From contig CAIIXF020000002.1 of assembly GCA_903813345.2 (NCBI GenBank), forward strand, positions 5,554,001 to 5,618,000: a stretch of DNA of 64,000 nucleotides. Reading direction: 5' to 3'. A program made the position numbers and the translations under genes. How positions within the stretch are numbered: the first letter of the stretch is position 1; each line of letters starts with the position of its first letter. This DNA is from Owenia fusiformis. Taxonomy: Eukaryota; Annelida; Polychaeta; Sabellida; Oweniidae. Below are positions 1 to 11,262 of this stretch, one piece after another. The notes under the pieces were generated by a model. It was not told where the DNA came from, made no database searches, and was given only the letters and a program-made list of their open reading frames with translations.

Positions 1-685
1 CCTGACTCCAGTTAGTATCATTCAAAATGGTGGACAAACATCTTTCGTTCTCGGTAAATATGATGAGCTATTGGAAATTATCTGTCATCCATCTGTGGAA
101 CAGTGATAAACTAGTAGATTTACGTTACCACTGTTTATCAAATTATAACTAAAACAGTTTCACTGTGACATTCGTGAGCTTATGTTGATGGGATGATTGT
201 TTCATCTATGATATAATATGATATGATTCTTTATTTCCTCCAATTTGGAGAGCCAACGTGTAAAAACGTGACTTTATTAGAGAAGCCGTTTAGTTACACG
301 TTTAATGGAAATCTTGAACGACGCACATGTAGAATTATTGCTCTCTTTGGATTCCTTCTCTCCGACTGAGTAAAAAGGTAAACAAAAGTGATAAGATTAA
401 GGGCCCAAAAAGGTAAATTGATAGGGGTACAGTTATCCCAGATATCCCGGGCCCTCGGGAAATATCATATTGTCTCTCGGAATAAAACCAATATTGAATC
501 CCTCTCAGTAAATAACCTCTATATAATAGCAACTGCAATATCATTAAACCAATACTCATCCTATACAACTCTTGAGAACGGTGTACAACTCCTGGATAGC
601 GTAAACTCCTGAGCAGCGTATACAACTCTTCAACTTGATATATGACATCATACTTTGGGTGGGATAACAAAGGATATACAATATA

Positions 686-1406
686 CAATTGTAGACCTCT
701 CTTGAGGTCAACTGGCAAAATTGTATACCGATACTGTAATCCTTGAAAGTTCGGAGGTCGAGCGAGGTCAACAGTACTCTCAGGGTTTACTGTTGAGGTA
801 TACACTTTGGCCAGTTGACCGAATAGAGAGGTTAACAATTGTTTGTTAGTCCGAAGAATATAATAATTTGAAAGAAATAATATACAATTGTAGACCTCTC
901 TTAAGGTCAACTGGCAAAATTGTACACCGATACTGTAAACCTTGAAAGTACTGTTGATCAAGACCAGAGGTCGAGGACACTTTTGCCAGTTGACCGAAAA
1001 GAGAGGTTAACAATTGTTCTGTTAGTCCAAATAATATAATAATTGGACGAATATATAATCGAATATCACGTGAACATATTTTATAAGTAAAGGTATCATA
1101 TTCTAGCAAAAAATCCCAAAACCGTCGAATACTTGTAATTTTTGCACAACTTAGTTTTTCAAAATTAAAAAAATTTCAACATTAAAAAACAATTTTTCAA
1201 AAATAGGGGTCAACAGTACCTAGTAGTGGTCAACAGTTTACAATTGTTGACCTCCCCAGAGGTCAACCGGCAAAATTGTATACCGAGACTGTAAACCGAA
1301 AAACTACTGTTGACAGAGACTGAAGGTCGAGGTCAACAGTAGTTTCAAGGTTTACAGTCGAGGTATATGATTTTGACGGTTGATCGAATGGAGAGGTCTA
1401 CAATTG
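686..1406. repeat. Tandem array of three fold-back units
   Basis: Three related units (about 686-841, 885-1016 and 1241-1406) lie head to tail. Each starts with CAATTGTAGACCTCTC or a close variant and ends with its approximate inverse, GAGAGGTTAACAATTG, so each can fold into a hairpin. Each also carries an inner GGTCAACTGGCAAAATTGTA block and its inverse. They are separated by TTAGTCCGA-type spacers and AT-rich filler. Open frames on both strands here are a by-product of the repeat. This looks like a non-autonomous fold-back element that duplicated in tandem or inserted repeatedly. Confidence 0.7.
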
Positions 1407-1660
1407 TTTTGTTAGTCCGAGTAAACTAATAATACACATATAGACGACAATCATCAATCGGCATGGCTTCATTTCACAACCTTTTCTCCGAACCACGTTA
1501 GCAATATTTTTTTTTAGAAAATCTGGAGACAGTGCAAGTAGCTTAACTCTGTATTTGGCACATCACGGCGTACTCGTTAGTGAATTAATGTTAATTTTAA
1601 GTTTCTATTTGTATTTTTGCTATACTTGTCGCCTAGTAAAGTCATTCTCATCCAATAATC

Positions 1661-1770
1661 ACCCAATCAGAATCGAGTATTTCAGTTGAGGTACTAACAA
1701 TACATTTTGTTGACCGCTCATCAACCAATCAGAATTGAGTATTTCAATTGAGTTACTAACAACACAAAAT
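1661..1770. repeat. Two-copy direct repeat (about 62 bp)
   Basis: CCAATCAGAATCGAGTATTT at 1663 returns at 1725 with a single change (C to T), followed in both copies by a TTGAGNTACTAACAA block. This is a simple tandem duplication in non-coding DNA. Confidence 0.6.
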
Positions 1771-2109
1771 GACTGATATCTGTTGTCTTTCCAAAATTAT
1801 ATTAGTTATTTGTAAACAATTTCCTTACGGTAAATCAAGGGCATTTAATTTAGAAAATGTATAATCTTTATTTTTCAGATACAATATCAATGAGATTGCC
1901 TCCCGGGGATTCAGTACTTTATTTAGTTTGCCTTGTATATCCTTTTAACTTTGATATAGACAAAGAAACCAAACAAAATACGCTTCGTTCATGGACCACT
2001 GACTCACGCGTTTTATTCATGTCCCGACCTACACCTGTAAACAGAACATAAAACAGTTTCTCTTGTTGTTCAATGATACATTATATTGGCGTTTTTGCAT
2101 CAGCACATT

Positions 2110-2377
2110 GGTGTTGTTGCATCATCGATAAGAAACAGAGTGGTGTTGTTGCATCAATAGTGAGGAATTAAAACCACGAATTTATCGCTTCTTGATGATG
2201 CTACATGTATACCAATGACAGTTTTTTAAAATACAGATCATAACCTAACTGCATGTGTTTGATTATTGAGCAACTCGTCCTAGAAATGGGTGTAAATTGG
2301 GAAAACAAAACATCGTACGAAAATCTATCACCGGAAGTCTGGCCATCTTGATGCAACAACACGGTGTTGTTGCATCA
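2110..2377. repeat. Dispersed 15-mer GGTGTTGTTGCATCA, three copies
   Basis: The word GGTGTTGTTGCATCA occurs at 2110, 2142 and 2363. The last copy is preceded by its inverse, TGATGCAACAACAC, forming a small hairpin. The rest of 1771-2775 shows no convincing exon. Confidence 0.55.
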
Positions 2378-2775
2378 CGATACCCCCCAGTGATAATGCT
2401 GAAAGTATTTTTTTCTTTGTGACCATACAATACATAAAACGTATACATTTGGTTAATTGTTTTTACGGAAATTCCTCGATCAAGCGAACAAGGTAGAAAA
2501 GAGGCATGGGTTCTTTTCAAGAATCAATAAAGAATACATTTTAAACAGAATGGTACATCGTAAAAATAACGTCATTAGTGAGGTTAAGCTACACGTATTT
2601 AGGGTATTTAGGAGACCTTGTACCAATCCTCGTAAACGTGTAAGATTATCGTCGTCATATAGGGACTAGTTCTCCCGTTCGTAGTTGTTACAGTATTTGT
2701 CGGATTGAGTATAAAGGTATACGGAAGATAATTGTGATAAGGTTCTTAAAAAACAGTTAAGATGGGGACGAATTC

Positions 2776-5700
2776 ATGAGGGTCAAATTATTACACGTTC
2801 ACGTAAAAGTTATTTTTAAGACGTGTATCTTAATCTCCATATATTATGCTTCTATCCTAGCTACGAGGAACAAGACTCCCGTGAACTGCAGCGATGTTCC
2901 TTATCCTCATAAATCCTCAACGGGGCACGTTCTCGAGACAATATTGACGAAAGAAGTAAAACACGAAAATCGATGTGTTATGTCCGTTCATAAAACTCAA
3001 ATTCCGACAGAGCATCAAACAGAGGATATATCTTCTGGTAAGAATAATTGCATTGTTTTGCATTTAATATACTATATGACCCAGGCCATAGAAATGGGGT
3101 CTTATCACATGTTTTTTCAATATTTTTACTTTTTGTATTATCTTAAAAAGAAGCATAAAGAGACCTTTCAAATGAGTCATGGCTTACAGGTGTGTAATAA
3201 TTTTGCCATACAGATATAGACTAAATAGACGGATTTGAATTTAGCACAATTTTCTCTTAATCTACGGCACATTTTTGGTTATAGCACAATTTTAATTTAT
3301 GTGATAAGATCGGATTCCTATGTTGAGGCTTATATATATATTATAGCGTATTACAACACATCTTTTACATCATTTTGCATAATGCTCACAAAAATTTTAT
3401 GACGTGTTAAATAATCTAATAGAATGTATGACTATTATTGTGATCCAGTTAGTTTCATCTAGCTTCATCAAACTTCGGACCTATCCTCATAGAACGTAGT
3501 GATTGAGCGTGGGAACCGACGATGATTGGGAAATTTTGATCATTTAATTAGTGCCATTTTTGATAATTTGGCCTAAAAGCCAAAGAGACCAAGTAATGCC
3601 TAAACAGCCCAATAACCGAGGCCCTACAAGATTTTTGGGCCCAAGGCATGCCCCTTGGACCGCCAGTGAGATGTATGCAAACCCAATACCACTCTTTATA
3701 CATTGAAACTCCCCGATGAAAACATTTGGAGGACAGAGTGTATGTATTTCCTAAAATTGCCCATCTCTTTCAGTTCAGTACGAGACTACGTTAACAAAGG
3801 AATCAGGACATGGAAGTAAGTCTTGGATAATGTGTTTTATTCTTTAATTTTTGTAACTTGAATAAGAAATCTTCCATTCGAATATAATTGATAAAACCGT
3901 TGATAAATCATTATTAACTTCAAAGTAATCCATCAGATAGTCCATTCTCGATTTAATCGTTTTAAGTAGATTTGGTTTTACAATAAAGTTGATCATGTTC
4001 CAGGAGTTAATTACATTTAATCGAACTATTTTGAAACATAAAATTTCATTACCATTATGTTTTGATGATCATGGAGACATGGGTCTGAACATTATTAAAT
4101 CTATTCCATGTAAAGATGTACGCCAGTTGTATTTGCATTTTGTAGTTCCAAAATATGTACAGATGTACGCTTGTTGTATTTGAAGTTTGTAGTTAACTAA
4201 TATATTCCATGTACAGATGTACGCTAGTTGTATTTGAATTTTGTAGTTAACAAATATATTCCATGTACAGATGTACGCTAGTTGTATTTGAATTTTGTAG
4301 TTAACAAATATATTCCATGTACAGATGTACGCTAGTTGTATTTGAATTTTGTAGTTACCAAATATATTTCATATACAGATGTACGCTAGTTGTATTTGAA
4401 TTTTGTAGTTACCAAATATATTTCATGTACAGATGTACGCTAGATAGTTGAATTTGAATTTTGTAGTTACCAAATATATTTCATGTACAGATGTAGGCTA
4501 GTTGTATTTGAATTTTGTAGTTACCAAATATATTTCATGTACAGATGTACGCTAGATAGTTGTATTTGAATTTTGTAGTTACCAAAGATATTTCATGTAC
4601 AGATGTACGCTAGATAATTGAATTTGAATTTTGTAGTTACCAAATATATTTCATGTACAGATGTACGCTAGTTGTATTTGAATTTTGTAGTTACCAAATA
4701 TATTTCATGTACAGATATACGCTAGTTGTATTTGAATTTTGTAGTTAACAAATATATTTCATGTACAGATGTACGCTAGATAGTTGAATTTGAATTTTGT
4801 AGTTACCAAATATATTTCATGTACAGATGTACGCTAGTTGTATTTGAATTTTGTAGTTACCAAATATATTCCATGTACAGATATACGCTAGTTGTATTTG
4901 AATTTTGTAGTTACCAAATATATTTCATGTACAGATGTACGCTAGTTGTATTTGAATTTTGTAGTTACCAAATATATTTCATGTACAGATATACGCTAGT
5001 TGTATTTGAATTTTGTAGTTACCAAATATATTTCATGTACAGATATACGCTAGTTGTATTTGAATTTTGTAGTTACCAAATATATTTTATGTACAGATGT
5101 ACGCTAGACAGTTGAATTTGAATTTTGTAGTTACCAAATATATTTCATGTACAGATGTACGCTAGTTGTATTTGAATTTTGTAGTTACCAAATATATTTC
5201 ATGTACAGATATACGCTAGTTGTATTTGAATTTTGTAGTTACCAAATATATTTCATGTACAGATGTACGCTAGTTGTATTTGAATTTTGTAGTTACCAAA
5301 TATATTTCATGTACAGATATACGCTAGTTGTATTTGAATTTTGTAGTTACCAAATATATTTCATGTACAGATGTAAGCTAGTTGTATTTGAATTTTGTAG
5401 TTACCAATTATATTTCATGTACAGATGTACGCTAGTTGTATTTGAATTTTGTAGTTAACAAATATATTTCATGTACAGATGTACGCTAGTTGTATTTGAA
5501 TTTTGTAGTTACCAAATATATTTCATGTTCAGATGTACGCTAGTTGTATTTGAATTTTGTAGTTACCAAATATATTTCATGTTCAGATGTACGCTAGTTT
5601 TATTTGAATTTTGTAGTAACCAAAAGCATGTGTGGCCAGAAATGCAACAGCTGGAAATACGCACATAAGAAATGTAAACTTAAACTTGACGAGGGGGCAA

Positions 5701-8221
5701 TTGTGAAATCTGTCAGCGTAGAGAAAAAGTTTTCCAAATCAAATTGTACACGAGGTGAGCATGTATTGTAATTGATTTTCAAACTGATCATGTACACTGG
5801 TGATCCCCTCGATTACGTTGGTTACCGAAACGGTTAGTTTTGGTAACAAAATGTCGGAGCATCGAAGGTACGATTTTTCTTTTTTCCTTATTTCACACGT
5901 TGTAGGCAGAATTCCCACGACATTTTAAACATAAACGTGTATCAGTATCATATGTTTAAGAAAATGTACATATTTGCGAAAAAATAGCTCAGAAGACAAC
6001 AGAATCGTCGATTTAATTCCTCACTTAAGTTACATAAACGGTTTTCGAAAAACGGTTAAGATCTGCACTTTTAACCCAAACCGTTTATGTAACTTAAGTG
6101 AGGAATTAAATCGACGATTCTGTTGTCTTCTGAGCTATTTTTTCGCAAACATTTGCATTTTCTAAAACATATGATGCTGATATACGTTTGTGAGAAAAAA
6201 CGTCGTGGGGATTCTGCCTACAACGCGTGAAATAAGGAAAAAAGAAAAATCGTACCTTCGACGTTCCGACATTTTGTTACCAAAACGAACCGTTTCGGTA
6301 ACCAGCGTAATCGAGCGGATCACCAGTGATGTAATTATAGGAGTCATGTAAGAGGAGGGAAAGCCCCAGAGTTTCAAGATGACAGACATAATTACCTCTC
6401 TTGCTTACCACCTTCGTTCGTTCGAATTTTCATCGGCTAATTATCAAATTCTACACTTCGATGGGATGTTATAATTGATATAGGCATATTCCGTACACCT
6501 TTCTTTATCTTGATGTGAAATGAGAAGCTATGATATTGGTTAACACGCCAGAAATGAACATAATATTGTTCGAAGCGTATTTCGAAAATTTTGAAACCGC
6601 CATTGATGACGTCATTTGTTTGTCGACTTTTGACCAATCAGCGACCACCGTGTCATCTCAATACAGATTTACATTATAAGCGTATGTCATCTTTGAACCC
6701 TGGTGTTTCTCCCCCTCTGGAGTCATGTTTGAGATCTTACTTCCCTTTGCATGTCTTTATAGTCTTTCACATACGAATCGACCTTGCGAGTAGAGGGACT
6801 TACATAATATTACGCAAGTTTTGTTTCCCTGGGATTTTTCTTCTAATCTCATTCAATCATATCCTGCATCAAAATAATACGAGGGTTGTCCCATTAGTCA
6901 TGAACTAATTATTATAAGACCAAGAGTTTGTATTGATAAAGACTGATATTTCATCGGTATTATCTATGGGAATTTTCTGATCAATGTACATAATTTAAAA
7001 ATACAATGTCTTGTAAAAAAGTAATTCATGCCCAAACTTGCATGATGCAGGGTACCCAGGTACTCAGGACTTATGGGACAACCCTCGTACTAACACTCTG
7101 TAATAGGTACATATACGAATTGTGAAATTGTCCATGACTTAAGGTATGTCTTTTGGAATGGACACCAATGAAGTTCCGATGGTACTTTGGGTGGACAAGG
7201 GCTGCCGAGCCAAGTTCTGTATTACATATACAATACCGTCAAAAGGTGAGAAAACTGAGATTCCTGAAAACGTTTGGTAGTTCAAATGATAAAGCTATTT
7301 GTAAATAAGGGCATAGCTTTCATGTAGCATAACCATTTAGACCACTCACCATCTGTTTTTCAGCTGAAGACTGCAGTGGGTTGACTGATGGTGTACACAC
7401 TATTCGAACTGCTGACGGGAGACAATTTAGAGGGCTTTGTAAAAACCAAGGATTACATATAGCTTATAGGTTTGATGGATCGGTGGACTTTGGTGGAACA
7501 TGGCAAAATTTTGAAAATGGATTCGGTGATGTCAGTAAAGAACATTTCATTGGCTTCAAAAACATTATATCTGTCTTGAGACAAGGTCGATACACATTGC
7601 GAATTGAACTTACTGACTGGTACAATAAAACAAGGCATGCTGATTACAAAATCTTCAACATTTCGGATAAATCTGATAACTACAGGTTAACAGTAGCTGA
7701 GTACTCGGGATCTCTTGGCGATGCCTTGGGCAGTGCCGATAATTTGCAATTCAGTACATGGGATAAACCTCATGGTAACCACTTGGGATGTGGTTTGCAT
7801 TGTATGAATGGATACTGGCACTGTTCAGATAGTAATCTATTTGGGAAATATACCAAAGGTCCAAAATGCCGAACACGTCATGGGTGCATTTATTGGCTGC
7901 CCCGATTATCATACCCAGATAATCCACATTTACGAAATCCTTTCCATTCCTATAGACAAGTACGTATGTTGATAATTCTCTCAAAACATTCATAAGTCTC
8001 ATCTTTTGTATCAAAATGAAATCAAATGATATTAAATTAGAATATATTCAATTAACTTAATTTTTGTTCAGATGAATTGGAATAGCATTGCTACACGTTT
8101 CTATGTAAGGGCTGCATGTAAATTTCTACAAACGACAATTAAAGCTCCCCTCCACTTCAAAAAACAACAAACAACAACATGTTGGACATGCAGCAACATG
8201 CAGCGTGAACATGCAGCATGA
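2776..8221 (+). CDS. Secreted fibrinogen-domain (FReD) lectin-like protein, five-exon model
   Basis: Proposed exons are 2776-3037, 3774-3815, 7144-7245, 7364-7959 and 8072-8221. Phases agree at every junction (1, 1, 1, 0) and the product is 383 aa. Exon 1 gives an N-terminal hydrophobic stretch (VIFKTCILISIYYASILA) that fits a signal peptide. Exon 2 is a 14-codon cassette. Exon 3 (residues about 102-135) contains SFG...WVDKGCRAKF, which resembles the C-terminal half of GCRA/DUF3011-type modules. Exons 4-5 encode a fibrinogen C-terminal domain: DCSGLTDGVHTI, DGSVDF, W..FENGFGD, YTLRIELTDW, AEYSGSLGDALG, FSTWD and NGYWHCSDSNLFGKY are its landmarks. The usual calcium loop (DND-like) reads DKPHGN, and the C-terminus departs from the normal MKIRP ending. 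FReD proteins typically bind acetylated sugars or microbial surfaces outside cells. The FReD assignment is firm; joining exons 1-2 to it across a 3.3-kb intron is inference, and a further exon upstream of 7144 may be missing. Confidence 0.72.
4105..5625 (+). repeat. 54-bp minisatellite, about 28 copies
   Basis: The unit contains ATGTACAGATGTACGCTAGT, then TTGTATTTGAATTTTGTAG, then TTACCAAATATATTTC. Most copies are 54 bp; several carry a 4-bp insertion (TAGATAGTTG in place of TAGTTG) that makes them 58 bp and breaks the reading frame. Because 54 is a multiple of three, long open frames with an 18-residue repeat appear, but they are interrupted by the 58-bp units and have no exon context. The array lies in the large intron of the fibrinogen-domain gene model. 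Early copies (4105-4300) are most diverged, as expected at an array edge. Confidence 0.93.
5795..6328. mobile_element. Fold-back DNA transposon with CAC ends and 5-bp target duplication
   Basis: The two halves are inverted copies of about 250 bp around a short centre near 6060. The left end reads inward CACTGGTGATCCCCTCGATT; the right end reads inward CACTGGTGATCCGCTCGATT, and similarity continues to the centre. The element is flanked by ATGTA on both sides (5790-5794 and 6329-6333), a 5-bp target site duplication. It has no transposase frame, so it is non-autonomous. Five-base duplications with CAC termini recall Transib/ProtoRAG-type elements; that assignment is inference. Confidence 0.85.
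6880..7087. mobile_element. Tc1/mariner-type MITE
   Basis: Terminal inverted repeats CGAGGGTTGTCCCAT and its inverse ATGGGACAACCCTCG are flanked by TA on both sides (6878-6879 and 7088-7089), the target duplication of Tc1/mariner elements. At 208 bp with no frame it is a non-autonomous copy. It sits in the intron before the GCRA exon of the fibrinogen-domain gene. Confidence 0.85.
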
Positions 8222-8378
8222 TTTGAGTACGGTACCTAAAATATGTGGGGTATTTTCATTGAATTCCAATTTCTATTTTGTACTCTCAACATCATATGTC
8301 GCTAGCGACAAGGTCCGTAATTCGACGCCAAATGTGAACAAATACGAGTTAATATAAATCAAATATAAACACCGATCT

Positions 8379-9587
8379 TCAATGTCTTGATAAAACGACA
8401 GCCAGTGTTACAACAATTAACGTCACTATAAAAATCACAGCACCAACGATCACAATACATTTTTGTTTCGTGCAGTGTAGCTTAAACCACAATGTATCCA
8501 CTAAAGAAAACCGGGGACCGATGATGGGTTTGACACTGTCGGCGCTCTGGTATTCATGATATCCTAAGTGTATGAAGTTTGAGGTTGGAATGAATCTCGC
8601 AGCGGCATCTGAAAATACAACATCCATCCGGGTCATTAGCATTGCAAGATGTTATCACCTGATTGCATTTATAAGTCACGGGGGTAAAGCAGACACGGTG
8701 ATACCGTGGGTATTTGAGGATCAACGTTGAACTGAACATACCGCCGAGCTCGCTTATACATTGAGCCTCTTGACACAGCCATGATACCATCGAGCAAGCT
8801 CACGATATCATCGGGTCTGCTTTAACCCCCATTGAAGTTCTCACTTTTGAAATTACTAACGCCAAACGCAGGTCACAAAACGGCGGCTTTAACGATATTA
8901 ACGACAGAAAATAAAAGATACGATGAAGTCCAGACGAATGTTCGAAGGCGTTTCACTTCGATTCATGACTTCCATCTTTCACATTTGATCAGAATTTTAT
9001 AATGTCCCTTCTTGATCTGAAAGTTTTGCGTTCGAATCAGAACGTTTGAATAACATGATCGTGCATGTGAATAGACTTTTTTCGAAACAATAGAGAAAAT
9101 GGAAAGGAAAACATGAGAATGATTACAAATATAAAATATAATTTAATATAAAATTAATTACATGCAATCATTGTGAATGACATTAAGCTTTCCGAAATGC
9201 TCTTTATTATTGCTTACCACTTTTTGTATTATCCTCCACTATGCTATCCTCAACTTCACCAGTCTGATCGTTGCCTGAAAGAAGTGCCTTATCATGACTC
9301 TGTACCTCTCTTTGCATAACCATTTTTGATACCGAACCCTTAACCTTTTCTTTCATGGCAGTACCTAAGATCACACCACCTTTGAATGGGGTAGCCTTAA
9401 GTTGTATTCTAGTGTCTTCCGTTGCATTTTCAGACACCTGTAAACTAAGATCAAGTCTTTCTATGCTACTCATCGAATCCATGTCAGCGATGTGCCTTTC
9501 CAGACTGTGTAGAGTTGAGGTACTCTGCCCTTCAAAAAGACCCCTGCCCGTGAATACGTCGTCGTCCCAAGTATCCCCATCGTCCAT
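8379..9587 (-). CDS. Two-exon protein of about 199 aa with C-terminal membrane anchor, unknown family
   Basis: Exon 1 is 9218-9587 (donor GTAAGC) and exon 2 is 8379-8608 (acceptor TTTTCAG); the split GAT codon joins them in phase. The start was taken at the first in-frame ATG (9587); an upstream in-frame stop leaves only a GTG codon further out. The N-terminal two thirds is acidic, polar and probably disordered (DDGDTWDDDVF near the start). The C-terminus is KQKC followed by a hydrophobic run of about 25 residues (CIVIVGAVIFIVTLIVV) and LSRH at the end, the layout of a tail-anchored or single-pass membrane protein with a tiny lumenal tail. No signal peptide and no enzyme motif are visible. 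A promoter-like block lies just upstream. I do not recognise the family. A possible extra exon between the two (around 8660-8790) was considered but not supported. Confidence 0.5.
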
Positions 9588-9619
9588 AGGCTTACTGTCA
9601 AGGGCATACTCACTCTCGT

Positions 9620-9725
9620 TATTCACCTTTCCCCAAAGTCCAAAGTGTACTCATTTGACCGCTGCGCTGATTGGTCGGTAAAAATCGATGACGTCAAAGC
9701 AGGGCACTTTTCGCGCGAAAACTTC
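9620..9725 (-). promoter_or_regulatory. CRE / CCAAT / palindromic E2F-like promoter block
   Basis: Immediately upstream of the minus-strand gene lie an inverted CCAAT box (GATTGGT, 9669-9675), a perfect cAMP-response element TGACGTCA (9689-9696) and the perfect 14-bp palindrome TTTTCGCGCGAAAA (9708-9721), which contains an E2F-like core. No TATA box was seen. The arrangement fits a TATA-less housekeeping or cell-cycle promoter firing toward lower coordinates. A related block is inverted at 13560-13665. Confidence 0.5.
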
Positions 9726-10389
9726 ATTTACTATTAGATCAACCAATGAGTAAAATAAATCTCATCTAAAATGATATCAAAACTAATTGAAATTTATTTT
9801 TCTGACTATTTTGTCTTCAACTGTGTCTTAAATACACTTCACGATAAATGAAACCATAGGAATAATTGTGATATAAGTGCTGGTCTCTTCTAATAAATCG
9901 AATCCAATTACCGTACAAAAGACAAACAATTATTCAGACATCAAGACTGTACATATTATAGGAATACTCATTTAACATAAATATTCAAATACATTATTAT
10001 GTTTCTAATAAATATATAACATATGAAGAATAGTTTGTAATGTAACAGAGGCTAATGATATTTTTCTCATGCTTGCACAAACCTAATAAATAATTTCCAA
10101 ACTCATGATTGGTCGTGAACAATTAATTTATTTTAGATGCAATTTGAAGTATCGAATAGTCAAACATCATAGCTTGTATTTTTTAAAATTGCAAATGGAA
10201 TTACCGGGTAGAACTTCTCCCTCGGAGGTATTACGTCCATAAATATCGTGAATATTCTCTCAGCAGTTCTATATTTAAAAAGAACGCCCATGGGCTTTTT
10301 AAGAGGTAAACCTCATTCAAATAGACGATCGTGGAAAAACAGCAAGAAACTTTGTCTCAATAAAACAACTTTAGTATTGTTCAATGGAA

Positions 10390-10467
10390 TTAATCATCAC
10401 TTATGTAACCATTATTAAATTCTTCGGCAGACATAAAAGTAACATTGTCTTGTGAAATAATAGGTGG
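10390..10467 (-). CDS. Possible terminal exon of an unassigned minus-strand gene
   Basis: On the minus strand a long pyrimidine tract ending CCCTTTTTCAG precedes a frame of 25 codons (PPIISQDNVTFMSAEEF then NNGYISDD and stop). The acceptor is strong and the peptide is acidic at its end. No partner exon is certain; the minus-strand frame at 13624-13896 is one candidate but lacks a good donor. Treat as a hint only. Confidence 0.2.
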   Translation of the reverse strand, partial: PPIISQDNVTFMSAEEFNNGYISDD

Positions 10468-11162
10468 CTGAAAAAGGGAAAGTAACGCACTGTTAGCCCA
10501 GATTTGATTGATAGATCCGAAAAGATTGATCGGGATTGCTCGATCAAAGATGTGGTTATTTTTCACTTTATTAATACTACGTTCCACATTCTTTCTGCGG
10601 CAATCTGCTGTGTTTGATACACATCATGGGCATCAATCTGATCATTCTGGCCAAGGAATGGGGAAATATTTAAGTCCACGCCAAGTGGATCGAGCAAATC
10701 TTTTATCAATTATTATCAAGCACTGATTCACGACTCGAAAAAGTTTTCTTTAAGCCCCCCCCCCCCCTGGCGTTAATTAAGTCCCGAATTGAGCCTCTTG
10801 TTCAAACTCCCCATTTTAAAGATATGCTATACAGATATGTAGGTCAGTATTACATAATCGTGAAATGAATAAGTCTGAATATATCATTGGTCAGAAAACA
10901 CTAAAACCTGCTTGAAACTGTAAAAGTTTATACACTCTATTCCACACTGTATAGAAATGAAATAACTTACACTATAAGTAACTGTGAGCCAATCATTGCA
11001 TAGAAAAAACTTTATGCACTGTTTATAAGATTCACTGAGACAAGTGGGCCAATACTTCATGTACTTTATGTGCTCTCACACAATTACCTTCCCTTGCATA
11101 AAGTTGCTGTACAGTTATATGTAACTGAATATTGTATATTTATCACAAACAACCTTAGCAAA

Positions 11163-11262
11163 ATGATGGTTCGACGAAATGGACGGTTCGCTAAAACCAA
11201 TAAACCAGGCAATCCAGGCCAATTTGGAAAGAAACTAGATAGCGTGATAGCGAATGAGGATA
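11163..11262 (+). CDS. Possible first coding exon, unassigned
   Basis: Starting at ATGATGG, 33 codons rich in Arg, Lys, Asn and Gly (VRRNGRFAKTNKPGNPGQ) lead to a consensus donor GTAAGT at 11263. The composition is that of a nuclear or nucleic-acid-binding N-terminus. No downstream exon was identified, so gene status is unproven. Confidence 0.2.

Noticed and set aside
4819-5668. Long open frames with an 18-residue repeat
   Set aside because: They follow from the 54-bp period of a non-coding minisatellite, are cut by 58-bp variants, and have no splice or start context.
8554-8790. Cys-rich minus frame as an extra exon of the tail-anchored gene
   Set aside because: The simple two-exon join is already in phase, and the acceptor side of this frame meets an in-frame stop.
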